Source: Ensifer sesbaniae
Lineage (GTDB): Bacteria > Pseudomonadota > Alphaproteobacteria > Rhizobiales > Rhizobiaceae
Length of the DNA: 64,000 nt
NCBI RefSeq assembly: GCF_013283665.1
Contig: NZ_JABEKU010000002.1
Span: 1,982,863 to 2,046,862, forward strand
Reading direction: 5' to 3'
Below are positions 46,576-55,935 of the stretch, in pieces (within the stretch, counting starts at the first letter, position 1; each line of letters begins with the position of its first letter). The translations under genes and the position numbers were made by a program. Below the pieces are notes generated by a model. The model saw only the letters and a program-made list of their open reading frames with translations, ran no database searches and had not been told where the DNA came from.

Positions 46576-46896
46576 CTAGCGTCGTGCGATCGGCGACGTC
46601 TCGATGATCTTGATGCCGACGGCGTTGCTGGATTCGTCATAGACGATCTCGCCTCTGCCGATGATCATGCCGTTGACCTTGAGTTCCACCGGTTCGCCGA
46701 AATTGCGGTCGAGATGGATCGTGTCTTCAGGATGGAGTTTTGAAATCTGGGAAACTGTCAGCTTGGCGCGCCCGATGACGGCTTCGATCGCCAGGGGAAT
46801 GCCCTGGACCGCACGCTCGCTCATCACCGAGCGGCTCTCAAGCGCAGGGCTCTCGTCGAGTTCGACCAGCTCATCCTGTAGCTTCTTGTTAATCAT
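46576..46896 (-). CDS. Orphan FliN/YscQ-type (SpoA domain) protein
   Basis: This 106-aa protein consists mainly of the SpoA domain of flagellar switch proteins (VSQISKLHPEDTIHLDRNFG; EPVELKVNGMIIGRGEIV). FliN forms the C-ring with FliM and FliG. No flagellar or type III secretion gene is near, so this is a stand-alone copy, either a second FliN or a component of another machine. ATG 46896 (MINKKLQDELVELDESP) is used; a longer start at 46923 is possible. Confidence 0.85.
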   Translation of the reverse strand: MINKKLQDELVELDESPALESRSVMSERAVQGIPLAIEAVIGRAKLTVSQISKLHPEDTIHLDRNFGEPVELKVNGMIIGRGEIVYDESSNAVGIKIIETSPIARR

Positions 46897-47051
46897 TCTG
46901 CACCATCCAAAGCACTGATTCACGACTCTTTAACAAAGAGTTGCGCCAGTTCGCCCTGGGTGGCAACCGTGGCTAAATGGGGGTTCTCCCTGCCTCGTAG
47001 GCGAGCGTTAACAAACGGTTAACATCCACAACGCCGGGCCGGCAGATGGCC

Positions 47052-47477
47052 TCAAAGCGTCACTGCGTTCCAGTTTCCGTCCCGTTTTTGGAAACCGATC
47101 ATGCGCCGGCCGTTCGGTAACTTGTCGCCGAGTCGCACGACATAGACGTAGCCTTCGTAAACCATCAGCCCCTGATCACCGTTGCTGTAGAGAATCTCGA
47201 AGCTTGGCGGTTTGTTCGGGGAAGCGCCTGCATCTGTCGGCGTCCCCGACAGATCGATCGCGGCGACTTCCGCGGGAATGCTTTGCGGACCAACGAGATA
47301 GTATAGCGACGACGTAAGGGCGGCGACGCTCAGGAGGGCGCCGACCAGTGACGGCACCAGGCGTAGCTTGAAACGTGTCGGCGTCGGCTGGGATGTTGCA
47401 ACACTCAAGTTCGTTTTCCCGATTCGATCAAATATTTCCACCGGAACCGTTCTCACGCGGCATTGCCCGGCAACCAT
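47052..47477 (-). CDS. Hypothetical single-pass membrane protein
   Basis: This frame of about 141 aa has one clear membrane segment (LRLVPSLVGALLSVAALTSS) and a C-terminal globular part (FEILYSNGDQGLMVYEGYVY; RRMIGFQKRDGNWNAVTL). The start is uncertain: ATG 47477 is used, and later GTG/TTG codons or a start at 47579 are possible; none has a convincing ribosome site. It lies 155 bp upstream of the FliN-like gene on the same strand. No family is recognised. The 227 bp to 47704 show no gene. Confidence 0.5.
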   Translation of the reverse strand: MVAGQCRVRTVPVEIFDRIGKTNLSVATSQPTPTRFKLRLVPSLVGALLSVAALTSSLYYLVGPQSIPAEVAAIDLSGTPTDAGASPNKPPSFEILYSNGDQGLMVYEGYVYVVRLGDKLPNGRRMIGFQKRDGNWNAVTL

Positions 47478-47704
47478 TACGGACAATGCTGTTCGCGGGC
47501 GGCCGGATTTACCTGCGGAAGCCGTTTCCTGCTTCAATCCCAAGAGGTCACAGCCTCTCAGAATCAACAGCATGCCCATTCGCCGGTATCACGGACATAT
47601 GGTTCCGGTCGTTTCCACACCTTTTGCGTGTCGCGAAGACCGGCCCCGCTTTGCCTTCAAGTAGGGCCGGTATGGTGTATTGCCAGGCGGATATACGGAC
47701 GGCT

Positions 47705-47974
47705 TTAGGCTGCCTCGGGCTTGGTGGCGTGAAGGAGCCGCAGCCATGGGGCGAGGTGAAAGATGCTCATCAAGAGGTACATCACGGTCATCCCCCCGAT
47801 CTGCGGGCCCGGCTCGCCGGCGCACAACATCTGCCCGACCTCTGTGCCCCATGCGCCAGTCGAAATCGCCATGAGCGCGAAGGTTGGCGACGCCGCAAGG
47901 GCGAGCCCGTCGGCCGCCCCCCGCGCTACCGTCCGGTGAAGTTCTCGCGCGCCGGCAGAGAGGCTGGCGCTCAT
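47705..47974 (-). CDS. Small membrane protein coupled to the DUF899 gene
   Basis: This 89-aa protein has two hydrophobic segments (LALAASPTFALMAISTGAWG and GGMTVMYLLMSIFHLAPWLR) and no recognised domain. Its ATG overlaps the stop of the DUF899 gene as ATGA, so the two are translationally coupled. The frame upstream of this start lies inside DUF899 and is its shadow. A role with DUF899 is inferred from the coupling alone. Confidence 0.65.
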   Translation of the reverse strand: MSASLSAGARELHRTVARGAADGLALAASPTFALMAISTGAWGTEVGQMLCAGEPGPQIGGMTVMYLLMSIFHLAPWLRLLHATKPEAA

Positions 47975-48765
47975 CGCACCGAGCTCGCGTCCTGGCTTCG
48001 CATCGCTGCCTCGCCGGCGTCCGAGACTTCGACCCAGCGCCGATCGGGCGCGGCGCCTTCGATGTAGCTGTCGTTCCAGTTCCACCACTTGTAGGTCGGG
48101 GTTTGGGGATAGCCCTCGGGAGAGTCCTCCCAGACCTCCTGGCGGCCGAGCGGCGTGATGTCGAGATAGTTCCAGGTGCCGCCCATCTGTTCGTCGCCGC
48201 GGTTGTTGATGAAATAGGTCCGGAACAGCCGGTCGCCGTCGCGGAAGAACACGTTGTGTCCGTGCCACTCGTCGACGCCGAAATCGAGGTCGAAGTTGTC
48301 GGTGATGGTGTACCAGGGCATCGTCCAGCCCATGCGCGCCTTCAGCCTGGCGATATCCGCCTGCGGTGCCCGCGAAGCGAAGACCAGGGTGGTGTCGCGG
48401 GCGTTGAGGTGGGAAAGGTGGGCAACCTGATCGGCGACCATCGAGCAACCGCGACAGGCGTGCTCGGGCCAGCCATAGACACCCGGCTCATAAAAGGCGC
48501 GGTAGACGATCAACTGGTGCCGACCGGCGAAGAGATCGAGGAGGCTCGCCTTGCCGTCCGGGCCCTCGAAGACATATTCCTTCGTGACCGCCATCCACGG
48601 CATGCGCCGGCGCTCGGCGGCGAGCGCATCGCGAGCCCGCGTGTGGGCCTTTTCCTTTACGAGCAGGTTCTGGCGTGCCGCTTCCCAGGCCTGCGCAGAG
48701 ACGACCTCCGGCTTTTGCATGGTTGGCTGGTCGGTTGCCTGCCCATTGTCGACTGTCTTGGTCAT
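47971..48765 (-). CDS. DUF899 family thioredoxin-like protein
   Basis: This 264-aa protein belongs to the DUF899 family, which has a thioredoxin-like fold (KASLLDLFAGRHQLIVYRAF; EHACRGCSMVADQVAHLSHL with a CxxC-type site; GTWNYLDITPLGRQEVWEDS). The biochemical role is not established; redox function is inferred from the fold. The start at 48765 (MTKTVDNGQATDQPTMQ) is preferred over a frame open to 48870. The 472 bp between it and the next gene (48766-49237) hold no gene; an AT-richer stretch at 49080-49160 is the probable promoter area of the liv-type operon. Confidence 0.85.
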   Translation of the reverse strand: MTKTVDNGQATDQPTMQKPEVVSAQAWEAARQNLLVKEKAHTRARDALAAERRRMPWMAVTKEYVFEGPDGKASLLDLFAGRHQLIVYRAFYEPGVYGWPEHACRGCSMVADQVAHLSHLNARDTTLVFASRAPQADIARLKARMGWTMPWYTITDNFDLDFGVDEWHGHNVFFRDGDRLFRTYFINNRGDEQMGGTWNYLDITPLGRQEVWEDSPEGYPQTPTYKWWNWNDSYIEGAAPDRRWVEVSDAGEAAMRSQDASSVR

Positions 48766-49237
48766 GGCTTTCAATCTCCTCGTTTGAGACGAAGCCTGCG
48801 TCGTGCGGCTGGAGCGCCGGGATGCAGGTCGTCGCGCCGTCATCGAGGGGAGTTTGGCACCACGTATCAAATGTCGGGAGTAACAACTGTGACGGAATTA
48901 AATCGGGCGACGCGATGGGGGCGTGTGGGCCGGCGGGGGCGGCGGGCGTCTCCACGTCGGCACGGCCCCGCTTGGGCTTCCTCGTCTATGCTACCCATGT
49001 CTCGGCCCCCTGCCGGCGGTCGTCATTCGGTTGTCGTTGACGTAGCACGCATCACCGTTAAATACGCTTCGGATGGTTGTCCGATCCTTCCGGATACATA
49101 ACTTCCTGATTATGATTTTGGCCCCATATTTCATTTTTACATCACCGTTTGGCATGGCAAGTTGATGCCTATCAAATCCAACGGGGTTTGCGAGGACGAT
49201 GTCGGTTCGGGAGCGATCGGCATCTCAGGGAGGAAAC

Positions 49238-50410
49238 ATGAAACGGATGATTCTGGCTGCGGTCGCGGCTTTGGCAATGAGCGGCGCGGCCTATGCCGAC
49301 ACGATCAAGATCGGTGTCGTCGGGCCATTTTCCGGTCCGTTCGCGCTACAGGGCAAGAATTTCAAGGCCGGCATCGACGCCTATATGGCGCTGAACGGCA
49401 GCAAGGTCGGCGACGACGATATCGAGATCATCTATCGCGACGTGCCGCAGGCCGATCCCGCCCAGTCCAAGGCGCTGGCGCAGGAACTGGTGGTGAAGGA
49501 AGGCGTGCAATATCTTGCCGGCTTCTACTTCACGCCGGATGCCATGGCGGTAACGCCGCTCCTTACCCAGGCGAACGTGCCGCTCGTCGTCATGAATGCG
49601 GCGACCTCTGCGATCGTCACCAAGAGCCCACTCGTCGTGCGCACTTCGTTCACTACCTGGCAGACCTCCACGCCGATCGCCAAGGTCGCCAAGGACGCCG
49701 GTGTCACCAAGGTGATCTCCGTCGTCAGCGATTACGGCCCGGGCGTCGATGCCGAGAACGCCTTCAAGGCGGGATTTGAAGCGGCCGGCGGCCAGGTGGT
49801 CGAGGCGATCCGCATGCCGCTCGCGACCAATGATTTCTCGCCGATCATGCAGCGCATCAAGGATTCCGGTGCCGAGGGCGTCTTCGCCTTCCTGCCGTCC
49901 GGCCCGACGACGCTCGGTTTCGTCAAGGCCTTCAAGGAGAACGGCCTGAAGGACGGTGGCATCAAGTTCTTTGCCCCCGGCGATCTGACGCAGGAATCCG
50001 ACCTGCCGGCTCTCGGCGAGGCAGCGCTTGGCATCCAGACGACGTTCCACTACGCGGTCTCCCATGACTCGCCGGAGAACAAGGCCTTCGTCGAAGCGGC
50101 CGGCAAGGCGATCGGCAATCCGGCCGAGCTCTCCTTCCCCTCGGTTGGCGCCTATGACGGCATGCACGTGATCTACAAGATGATCGAGGCGACCGGTGGC
50201 GAGCAGGACGCGGCCAAGGCCGTCGATGCGGTCAAGGGTCTCTCCTGGACGAGTCCGCGCGGCCCGGTCGCCATCGATCCGGAATCGCGCCACATCACCC
50301 AGAACATCTATCTGCGCGAAGTCGCCAAGGCCGATGACGGCACCTACTACAACAAGGAAATCCAGACCTTCGAGAAGCAGGGCGACCCCGGTCTCGCTGC
50401 GCTGAAGTAG
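49238..50410 (+). CDS. Branched-chain amino acid type ABC binding protein (LivJ-like)
   Basis: This 390-aa periplasmic binding protein has a signal peptide MKRMILAAVAALAMSGAAYA. The mature start is DTIKIGVVGPFSGPFALQGK, typical of the LivJ/aliphatic amide family. GGGAGGAAAC directly precedes the ATG. The binding lobes include KVISVVSDYGPGVDAENAFK. The family also binds urea, amides and aromatic acids in rhizobia, so leucine/isoleucine/valine is only one possibility. It heads a complete five-gene importer. Confidence 0.9.
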   Translation: MKRMILAAVAALAMSGAAYADTIKIGVVGPFSGPFALQGKNFKAGIDAYMALNGSKVGDDDIEIIYRDVPQADPAQSKALAQELVVKEGVQYLAGFYFTPDAMAVTPLLTQANVPLVVMNAATSAIVTKSPLVVRTSFTTWQTSTPIAKVAKDAGVTKVISVVSDYGPGVDAENAFKAGFEAAGGQVVEAIRMPLATNDFSPIMQRIKDSGAEGVFAFLPSGPTTLGFVKAFKENGLKDGGIKFFAPGDLTQESDLPALGEAALGIQTTFHYAVSHDSPENKAFVEAAGKAIGNPAELSFPSVGAYDGMHVIYKMIEATGGEQDAAKAVDAVKGLSWTSPRGPVAIDPESRHITQNIYLREVAKADDGTYYNKEIQTFEKQGDPGLAALK

Positions 50411-50419
50411 GCAGGTTGG

Positions 50420-50440
50420 GGCGGGCGCCTAGCGCCCGCC
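50420..50440 (+). terminator. Stem-loop between the LivJ-like and LivH-like genes
   Basis: A 9-bp perfect stem GGCGGGCGC (50420-50428) / GCGCCCGCC (50432-50440) with a 3-base loop lies 10 bp after the binding-protein stop. It is probably an attenuating or mRNA-protecting structure; no T-run follows. Confidence 0.55.
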
Positions 50441-50592
50441 AGCACCGAGGACGCGCAGATCGGCTGCGCCCGTGAGCGGAGCCGCGTGCACCGCGACGTC
50501 ACAGGCGCTGGCGCAGGAATGGTGGTGCGCGCATATAATGCGTCCCGAATCCGGCGCGGCAAAAACTGGAAGAAAGGGCAACGGATAGCCCC

Positions 50593-51459
50593 ATGCAAAC
50601 CGTCCTCAGCATTGCGATCGATGCCCTTGCCTATGGCATGGTGCTCTTCGTCATCTCCATCGGCCTTTCGGTTACCATGGGCCTCATGCGCGTGGTCAAC
50701 CTGGCGCATGGCGCCTTTGCCATGATCGGTGGCTACATCGCCTCCTATGCGGCGCGGGATCTCGGCCTTGCCTATGGCTTCGCCATCCTCCTTGCGATCT
50801 TTGGCACCATCGCCATCGCTGTTCCGATCGAAAGGCTGCTCTATCGGCGGATTTACGGCGCGCCGGAACTGACCCAGGTGCTGATGACCATCGGCATCAC
50901 CTTCTGCATCATTGGTATCGCCAACTACGTTTTCGGTCCGACGCTGAAGACCGTGCCGTTGCCAAGCGAATTGCAGGGATCGGTCGACCTTGGCTTCCGG
51001 GCGATTGCCACGCACCGCATTTTCGCGATCCTTTGCGGCCTCGCGGTTGCCGCCGGTCTCTGGTACGCGATCGAAAAGACCGCCTTTGGCGTGAAGTTGC
51101 GCGCCTCGGTCGACAATGCGGCGATGGCTGCCGCCCTCGGGGTGCGCACGGAGATCGTCTATGCCGTGAGCTTTGCGGTTGCCGTTGGGCTCGCCGCTTT
51201 CGGTGGGGTCGTCGGCGCCGAGTTGCTTCCGGTCGAACCCTATTATGCGCTGCGCTACATGGTGACCTTCCTCGTCGTCGTCTCCGTCGGCGGCGCCGGC
51301 TCGATCCCCGGCGCTCTGATCGCCTGCCTGCTGCTCGGCGCGATCGATACGACCGGCCGCTACCTCATGCCGGAATTCGGCGAGTTCTTCTTCTATCTGG
51401 CGGTGATCGCGATCATCTGCATCTATCCGCGCGGGCTCGCCGGGAGGGCCAAGGGATGA
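50593..51459 (+). CDS. Branched-chain amino acid type ABC permease (LivH-like)
   Basis: This 288-aa inner-membrane permease has about eight hydrophobic segments and the LivH motif NLAHGAFAMIGGYIASYAAR. VSVGGAGSIPGALIACLLLG is the typical C-terminal signature. Its stop overlaps the start of the next permease as ATGA. Confidence 0.92.
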   Translation: MQTVLSIAIDALAYGMVLFVISIGLSVTMGLMRVVNLAHGAFAMIGGYIASYAARDLGLAYGFAILLAIFGTIAIAVPIERLLYRRIYGAPELTQVLMTIGITFCIIGIANYVFGPTLKTVPLPSELQGSVDLGFRAIATHRIFAILCGLAVAAGLWYAIEKTAFGVKLRASVDNAAMAAALGVRTEIVYAVSFAVAVGLAAFGGVVGAELLPVEPYYALRYMVTFLVVVSVGGAGSIPGALIACLLLGAIDTTGRYLMPEFGEFFFYLAVIAIICIYPRGLAGRAKG

Positions 51460-52460
51460 CCATGACGACGACGAACGACATGATTGCGGCCTCGCCCGTG
51501 CGCCGGCGCTTCGGCGGTGGAGACCTCATTGGCCTGGGCATCATCCTGCTGGTCGCGCTGATCGGCTATTTCCTCTTTCCCAACAATCTGGCGCTTCTGA
51601 CCCGGATCATTGCGGTAGCTCTTCTGGTGCTGTCGCTCGATCTCGTCACCGGCTATTGCGGTGTTGCGACGCTCGGTCACGCCGCCCTCTTCGGCGCCGG
51701 CGCCTATGCGGCGGGCATCGCCTCGGCGCATTACGGCATCAACGATCCGCTTGCCATGCTGGCGTTCGGTATTGTGGCTGGCGCGGCGGCCGGGCTCGTC
51801 TGCGGTGTCGTCATCCTGCGCGCCCACGGTCTGCCGCAACTGGTGCTGTCGATCGCGCTCATTCATCTCTTTCATGAGTTCGCCAACAAGGCATCGTCCT
51901 GGACCGGCGGCAGCGACGGCCTTTCCGGGATCGCACCGACGGCGCTCCTCGGTCTCTACGAGTTCGACCTATGGGGACGCACGGCTTACGTCTTCGGCGT
52001 TGCGTTGCTCGCGATCGTCTTCGTTTTGTTGCGGCTGATTGTGCGCTCGCCTTTCGGCATGCTGTGCCGCGGCATCAAGGAGGATCCGATCCGCATCCGC
52101 TCCATGGGTGCTTCGCCGAAGATCGCGCTGACGAAGATGTATGTCATATCCGGCGCCGTTGCCGGCGTCGGCGGCGCGCTGAACGCGATCACGACCCAGG
52201 TCGTCGGTCTCGACAGCCTTTCCTTCACGATGTCGGCCGAAAGCCTTGTCATGCTGGTGCTCGGCGGTACGGGCTCGCTTTTCGGCGCGCTGACGGGGAC
52301 GGTCGTCTTCATGTTCTTCGAGGACGTCGTCTCGGCGGCAAACCCCTTTCATTGGCTGACGATGGTCGGGGCGCTGTTGATCGCCGTCGTGCTGTTCGCG
52401 CCGAGGGGCATCTACGGTACCGTCGCCAGTTTCGTTACCCGTCGGCGGGAGGCCAAGTGA
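51456..52460 (+). CDS. Branched-chain amino acid type ABC permease (LivM-like)
   Basis: This 334-aa inner-membrane permease of the LivM type has the motif LVTGYCGVATLGHAALFGAG and the C-terminal VLGGTGSLFGALTGTVVFMF. The start at 51456 overlaps the previous stop and its own stop overlaps the next start (TGATG), so the operon is tightly coupled. The longer reading upstream is antisense-like noise within livH. Confidence 0.92.
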   Translation: MTMTTTNDMIAASPVRRRFGGGDLIGLGIILLVALIGYFLFPNNLALLTRIIAVALLVLSLDLVTGYCGVATLGHAALFGAGAYAAGIASAHYGINDPLAMLAFGIVAGAAAGLVCGVVILRAHGLPQLVLSIALIHLFHEFANKASSWTGGSDGLSGIAPTALLGLYEFDLWGRTAYVFGVALLAIVFVLLRLIVRSPFGMLCRGIKEDPIRIRSMGASPKIALTKMYVISGAVAGVGGALNAITTQVVGLDSLSFTMSAESLVMLVLGGTGSLFGALTGTVVFMFFEDVVSAANPFHWLTMVGALLIAVVLFAPRGIYGTVASFVTRRREAK

Positions 52461-53224
52461 TGCAGCCGATCTTTGAAGTCCGCAACTTGAAGCGCGCCTT
52501 TGGCGGGCTTGCGGTCACCAACGATGTCAGCCTCAGCATGGCGCCGGGAGACCGGGTGGCGCTGATCGGCCCGAACGGCGCCGGCAAGACCACCTTCGTC
52601 AACCTGGTCACCGGCAACCTCCGGCCTGACTCCGGCGAGGTGCGCATCGGTGGCGAAGCCGTGACCGGCGTCGATGCGATCGGCCGCGTGCGGCGGGGGC
52701 TCGTCCGCTCGTTCCAGGTGACCCGCCTCTTTGCCGACATGACACCCGCCGAGCACGTTGCACTGGCCGTGCTGCAACGAAGCGGCCGCGCTGGCCGCCT
52801 CTTCGGCAATTTTCGGGGCATGTCCGATGTCATGGCCGAGGTCCAGGAGCTTCTCGCCAAGCTCGGCCTCAAGGAGTTGATGCACCGCAAGGTGAGCGAG
52901 ATTGCCTATGGCCAGCAGCGCCTGCTGGAGATTGCCGTCGCACTGGCGCTGAAACCGAGGGTGCTGCTCCTCGACGAGCCCGCCGCCGGCGTGCCGCAGA
53001 GCGACACTGGCCGCATCGAGCAGGCGCTGGCCGATCTGCCTGATGATCTCGCCGTGTTGATGATCGAGCACGACATGGACCTCGTCTTCCGCTTCGCCAA
53101 GCGTGTGATTGTTCTGGCTGCGGGCGCGATCATCTTCGACGGGTCGCCGTCGGAGGTGACGAAGGATCCGCGCGTACGGGAAGCCTATCTGGGGAGCTAT
53201 GCCAATGCCAGCCACGCCGCTTGA
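52460..53224 (+). CDS. Branched-chain amino acid type ABC ATPase (LivG-like)
   Basis: This 254-aa ATPase has Walker A ALIGPNGAGKTTFVNLVTG, a signature region altered to SEIAYGQQRLLEIAVALAL (the usual S-G-G-Q is A-Y-G-Q, as in LivG), Walker B VLLLDEPAAGVPQSD and the H-loop LMIEHDMDLVF. It is one of two ATPases of the importer and overlaps the LivF-like gene by 20 bp. Confidence 0.92.
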   Translation: MQPIFEVRNLKRAFGGLAVTNDVSLSMAPGDRVALIGPNGAGKTTFVNLVTGNLRPDSGEVRIGGEAVTGVDAIGRVRRGLVRSFQVTRLFADMTPAEHVALAVLQRSGRAGRLFGNFRGMSDVMAEVQELLAKLGLKELMHRKVSEIAYGQQRLLEIAVALALKPRVLLLDEPAAGVPQSDTGRIEQALADLPDDLAVLMIEHDMDLVFRFAKRVIVLAAGAIIFDGSPSEVTKDPRVREAYLGSYANASHAA

Positions 53225-53921
53225 GGTCGAAAACCTGTCCGCGGGCTACGGCCCGACGCGCGTGCTCGAAGGTGTGTCTTTCGCCGTTCCGGCAGGCGCC
53301 CGCCTCGCCGTTCTTGGCCGCAACGGCATGGGCAAGACGACACTGCTTGCCACTCTTGCCGGCCAGACGCGGCGATATGACGGGCGCATCCGAATGGGTG
53401 GCACGGACGTGACGGCGCTGCCGAGCGCCGCACGCGCCATGCAGGGGCTTGGTTTCGTGCCGCAGGCGCGTTGCGTTTTTCCGACACTGACCGTCGAGGA
53501 GAACCTTTTCGTCGGGCTCAAGAACCGTCCCAAGAGCGCAATCCAGGAAGCCTACGACATGTTCCCGCGTCTCCATGAACGGCGACGCAATCTCGGCAGT
53601 CAGCTATCCGGCGGCGAGCAGCAGATGCTGTCGACGGCGCGCTCGATTCTCGGGCGACCTTCGATCCTGCTTCTCGACGAACCGCTGGAGGGCCTGGCGC
53701 CGGTTATCTGCGAGGAACTGATGAAGGCCTTCGCCGAACTGGCAAAGACCGGCGACATGACCATCCTGCTGGTCGAACAACGCATCCAGAGCGCGCTCGA
53801 CTTTGCCGATCACGTGATCGTGCTCGAGCGCGGCCGCATCGCCTGGACAGGAACACCTGAGGCGCTCGCCAAGGACCACGGTGCGGTCGAGCGGCTGCTG
53901 GGAGTCGGCGGCTTGCATTGA
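53205..53921 (+). CDS. Branched-chain amino acid type ABC ATPase (LivF-like)
   Basis: This 238-aa ATPase has Walker A VLGRNGMGKTTLLATLAG, signature QLSGGEQQMLSTARSIL, Walker B ILLLDEPLEGLAPVI and the H-loop LVEQRIQSAL. ATG 53205 sits 8 bp after GGGGAG and is preferred over ATG 53199, which is too close to that site. It completes the importer operon and converges on the adenylate cyclase gene with only 8 bp between. Confidence 0.92.
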   Translation: MPATPLEVENLSAGYGPTRVLEGVSFAVPAGARLAVLGRNGMGKTTLLATLAGQTRRYDGRIRMGGTDVTALPSAARAMQGLGFVPQARCVFPTLTVEENLFVGLKNRPKSAIQEAYDMFPRLHERRRNLGSQLSGGEQQMLSTARSILGRPSILLLDEPLEGLAPVICEELMKAFAELAKTGDMTILLVEQRIQSALDFADHVIVLERGRIAWTGTPEALAKDHGAVERLLGVGGLH

Positions 53922-53929
53922 GCCTGGGT

Positions 53930-55918
53930 TCAACCCGGTTCGTGCCGCGGCGGATCGAGACGGCTGCGCTCACGCTCGTAGTAGCGCGCAAGTGGCGGCA
54001 GGACTTTCTGCAATTGGTCGAACACCACGTCATGCGCCTGAAGCACGCCGTCATACTTGGCTTGCACGAAAGACCGGTGGCGCTCGAGCGCTTCCTTGTT
54101 GGCGCCGACCGCGACGGTGAAGACAGGCGACACGGTGCTGCGTCCCTTGACGGTGATGCGGTCGAGCTCCGCGATCGGGAAGGTCTTTTCCACGAGACGC
54201 GCGGTCTCCTCGCCGAGGAGCAGCGAGATACCGTAATCCTTGGACGCTCCTTCGAGACGCGAGGCGAGATTGACCGCATCGCCGAGGGCGGAGTAGTCAA
54301 AGCGCTGATGCGAGCCCATGTTGCCGACGACGCATTCGCCGGTGTTGATGCCGATGCCGATCCGCAGCGTCTGCGCGGGCCCGCGCTCCCGCTTCGCCTC
54401 GGCCTCCAGCTCCTCGTTGACCCGTGCGAGCGCCGCAAGCATGTCGAGCGCTGCACGCACCGCATGGACCGCATGGTCGGGGTCGTCGAGCGGCGCATTC
54501 CAGAAGGCCATCAGGCAGTCGCCGATATATTTATCGATAGTACCGCCCTGCTTCAGCACCGCGTCCGACAGCGGCGTCAGCAATCGGTTGACGAGCGTCG
54601 TCAATCGCTCCGGATCGTCCTTCATCTCTTCGGCAATGGTGGTGAAACCGCGGATGTCGCAGAAGAGAATCGAAAGCGTGCGTCGCTCGCCGCCGAGCTT
54701 CAGATGCGACGGGTCCTTGGCCAGTCGTTCGACAAGGGCAGGGGATAGGTACTGCTGAAAGGCCCGGGTGATTTCGCGGCGCCGTCGACGTTCGTCGGCA
54801 TAGTCCAGCCCAGCCTGGCCGGCGGCCACCGCAAGGAAGGCGAGCCCCGGGCCGAGAGGCGAGAGGAAGACATGGCCAAGACGCATCGTCGCGTAGCTTG
54901 AAAGAACAATGAGACTGAGTGCGACAGTGGCGTAACCGAGCGTGCGCCACCCCGTTGTCCTGAGCACGGCGAAAGCGGCCAGGATCGCCGCAAATGCGAT
55001 CGCAGCAATCACAACGGGTCGTGGAGCCCGCTGGATGAAGAGGTCGTGCGCAAGATTGTCGTAGATCGTTGCCTGCATCTCGACGCCGGAAACGAGCTTG
55101 TTCGAATGGACGGTATCGGACGTTGCAAAAGCATCCGCGCCGCCATCGGCAATCGAAGGTGCGTTCTGCAAGCTGAGGCCGACGAGCACGACACGATCGC
55201 GAAAGGTGCCCTCGGGCAGAAAATTGTCTGGATCGAGCGCCTGGTAATAGGAAACGGTCGGATAGGTTCGCGCCGGTCCGAAGACCTGGATGAGCGCGTC
55301 CGTCGGGGGAGGTTGCCTCCGCGTGCCGGCGATCCCGGCGAGAGCGGCGGCAAAACCGTCCGGATAATCGGGGATAGAGCGTAGCGTGCCGTCGCCGCCA
55401 AGATTGACCGAGGCAATGCCGGTTACGGCACCCCTGGCGGTGAAGCGGGCAAGTGGCTCGGTGCGCACGAACTGATCGGCCTGTGGTGCTTCCACCAGCG
55501 TCTGGTCGCCGGCGAGGACGACGTCGGTACCAAGCGCATTTTCCAGCTCATCATCATGCGCGGGATCTGCAGACGGCTCGGCAAAAATGACGTCCATTCC
55601 GATCGCACGGGCACCGGCCTTGCGTAGCGCCTCGATGAGACGGGCGTGCAGGGCACGTGGCCACGGCCACTGCCGGCCGATCTCGGCCATCGATGGCTCG
55701 TCGATGGCAACGACGACGGGGCTGTTGTCGGGCAGCGGCGGTGTGCCGACGGTCGACAGATAGTCGAAGCTGCGCAATTCGTTGAGCAGCCAGGCATTGG
55801 TCAGGGTCGCAAGCGAAAGCGCGATGCTGACGAAGGCGGCAAGCCCCAGAAGCTTCAGCCGCCGCAGTGCGAAGCCACGCGCATCCAACTGTCCGTATCG
55901 GCTGCCCGATGCCTGCAC
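53930..55918 (-). CDS. CHASE2-domain adenylate cyclase
   Basis: This 662-aa sensor makes cAMP. An N-terminal membrane segment (about residues 22-45) is followed by a periplasmic CHASE2 domain (about 50-300; VVVAIDEPSMAEIGRQWPWP), three membrane segments (about 300-380) and a class III cyclase domain (about 410-620). Catalytic positions are intact: metal-binding Asp in LFCDIRGFTT and YIGDCLMAFWN, adenine-selecting Lys in IDKYIGD and Asp in FDYSALGDAVNL, and transition-state Asn/Arg in NLASRLEG. It is the second gene after a FecR-TPR-barrel protein (17 bp gap), which probably feeds it a signal. Confidence 0.92.
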   Translation of the reverse strand: MQASGSRYGQLDARGFALRRLKLLGLAAFVSIALSLATLTNAWLLNELRSFDYLSTVGTPPLPDNSPVVVAIDEPSMAEIGRQWPWPRALHARLIEALRKAGARAIGMDVIFAEPSADPAHDDELENALGTDVVLAGDQTLVEAPQADQFVRTEPLARFTARGAVTGIASVNLGGDGTLRSIPDYPDGFAAALAGIAGTRRQPPPTDALIQVFGPARTYPTVSYYQALDPDNFLPEGTFRDRVVLVGLSLQNAPSIADGGADAFATSDTVHSNKLVSGVEMQATIYDNLAHDLFIQRAPRPVVIAAIAFAAILAAFAVLRTTGWRTLGYATVALSLIVLSSYATMRLGHVFLSPLGPGLAFLAVAAGQAGLDYADERRRRREITRAFQQYLSPALVERLAKDPSHLKLGGERRTLSILFCDIRGFTTIAEEMKDDPERLTTLVNRLLTPLSDAVLKQGGTIDKYIGDCLMAFWNAPLDDPDHAVHAVRAALDMLAALARVNEELEAEAKRERGPAQTLRIGIGINTGECVVGNMGSHQRFDYSALGDAVNLASRLEGASKDYGISLLLGEETARLVEKTFPIAELDRITVKGRSTVSPVFTVAVGANKEALERHRSFVQAKYDGVLQAHDVVFDQLQKVLPPLARYYERERSRLDPPRHEPG

Positions 55919-55935
55919 GGCGACGTGCTCCTTGA

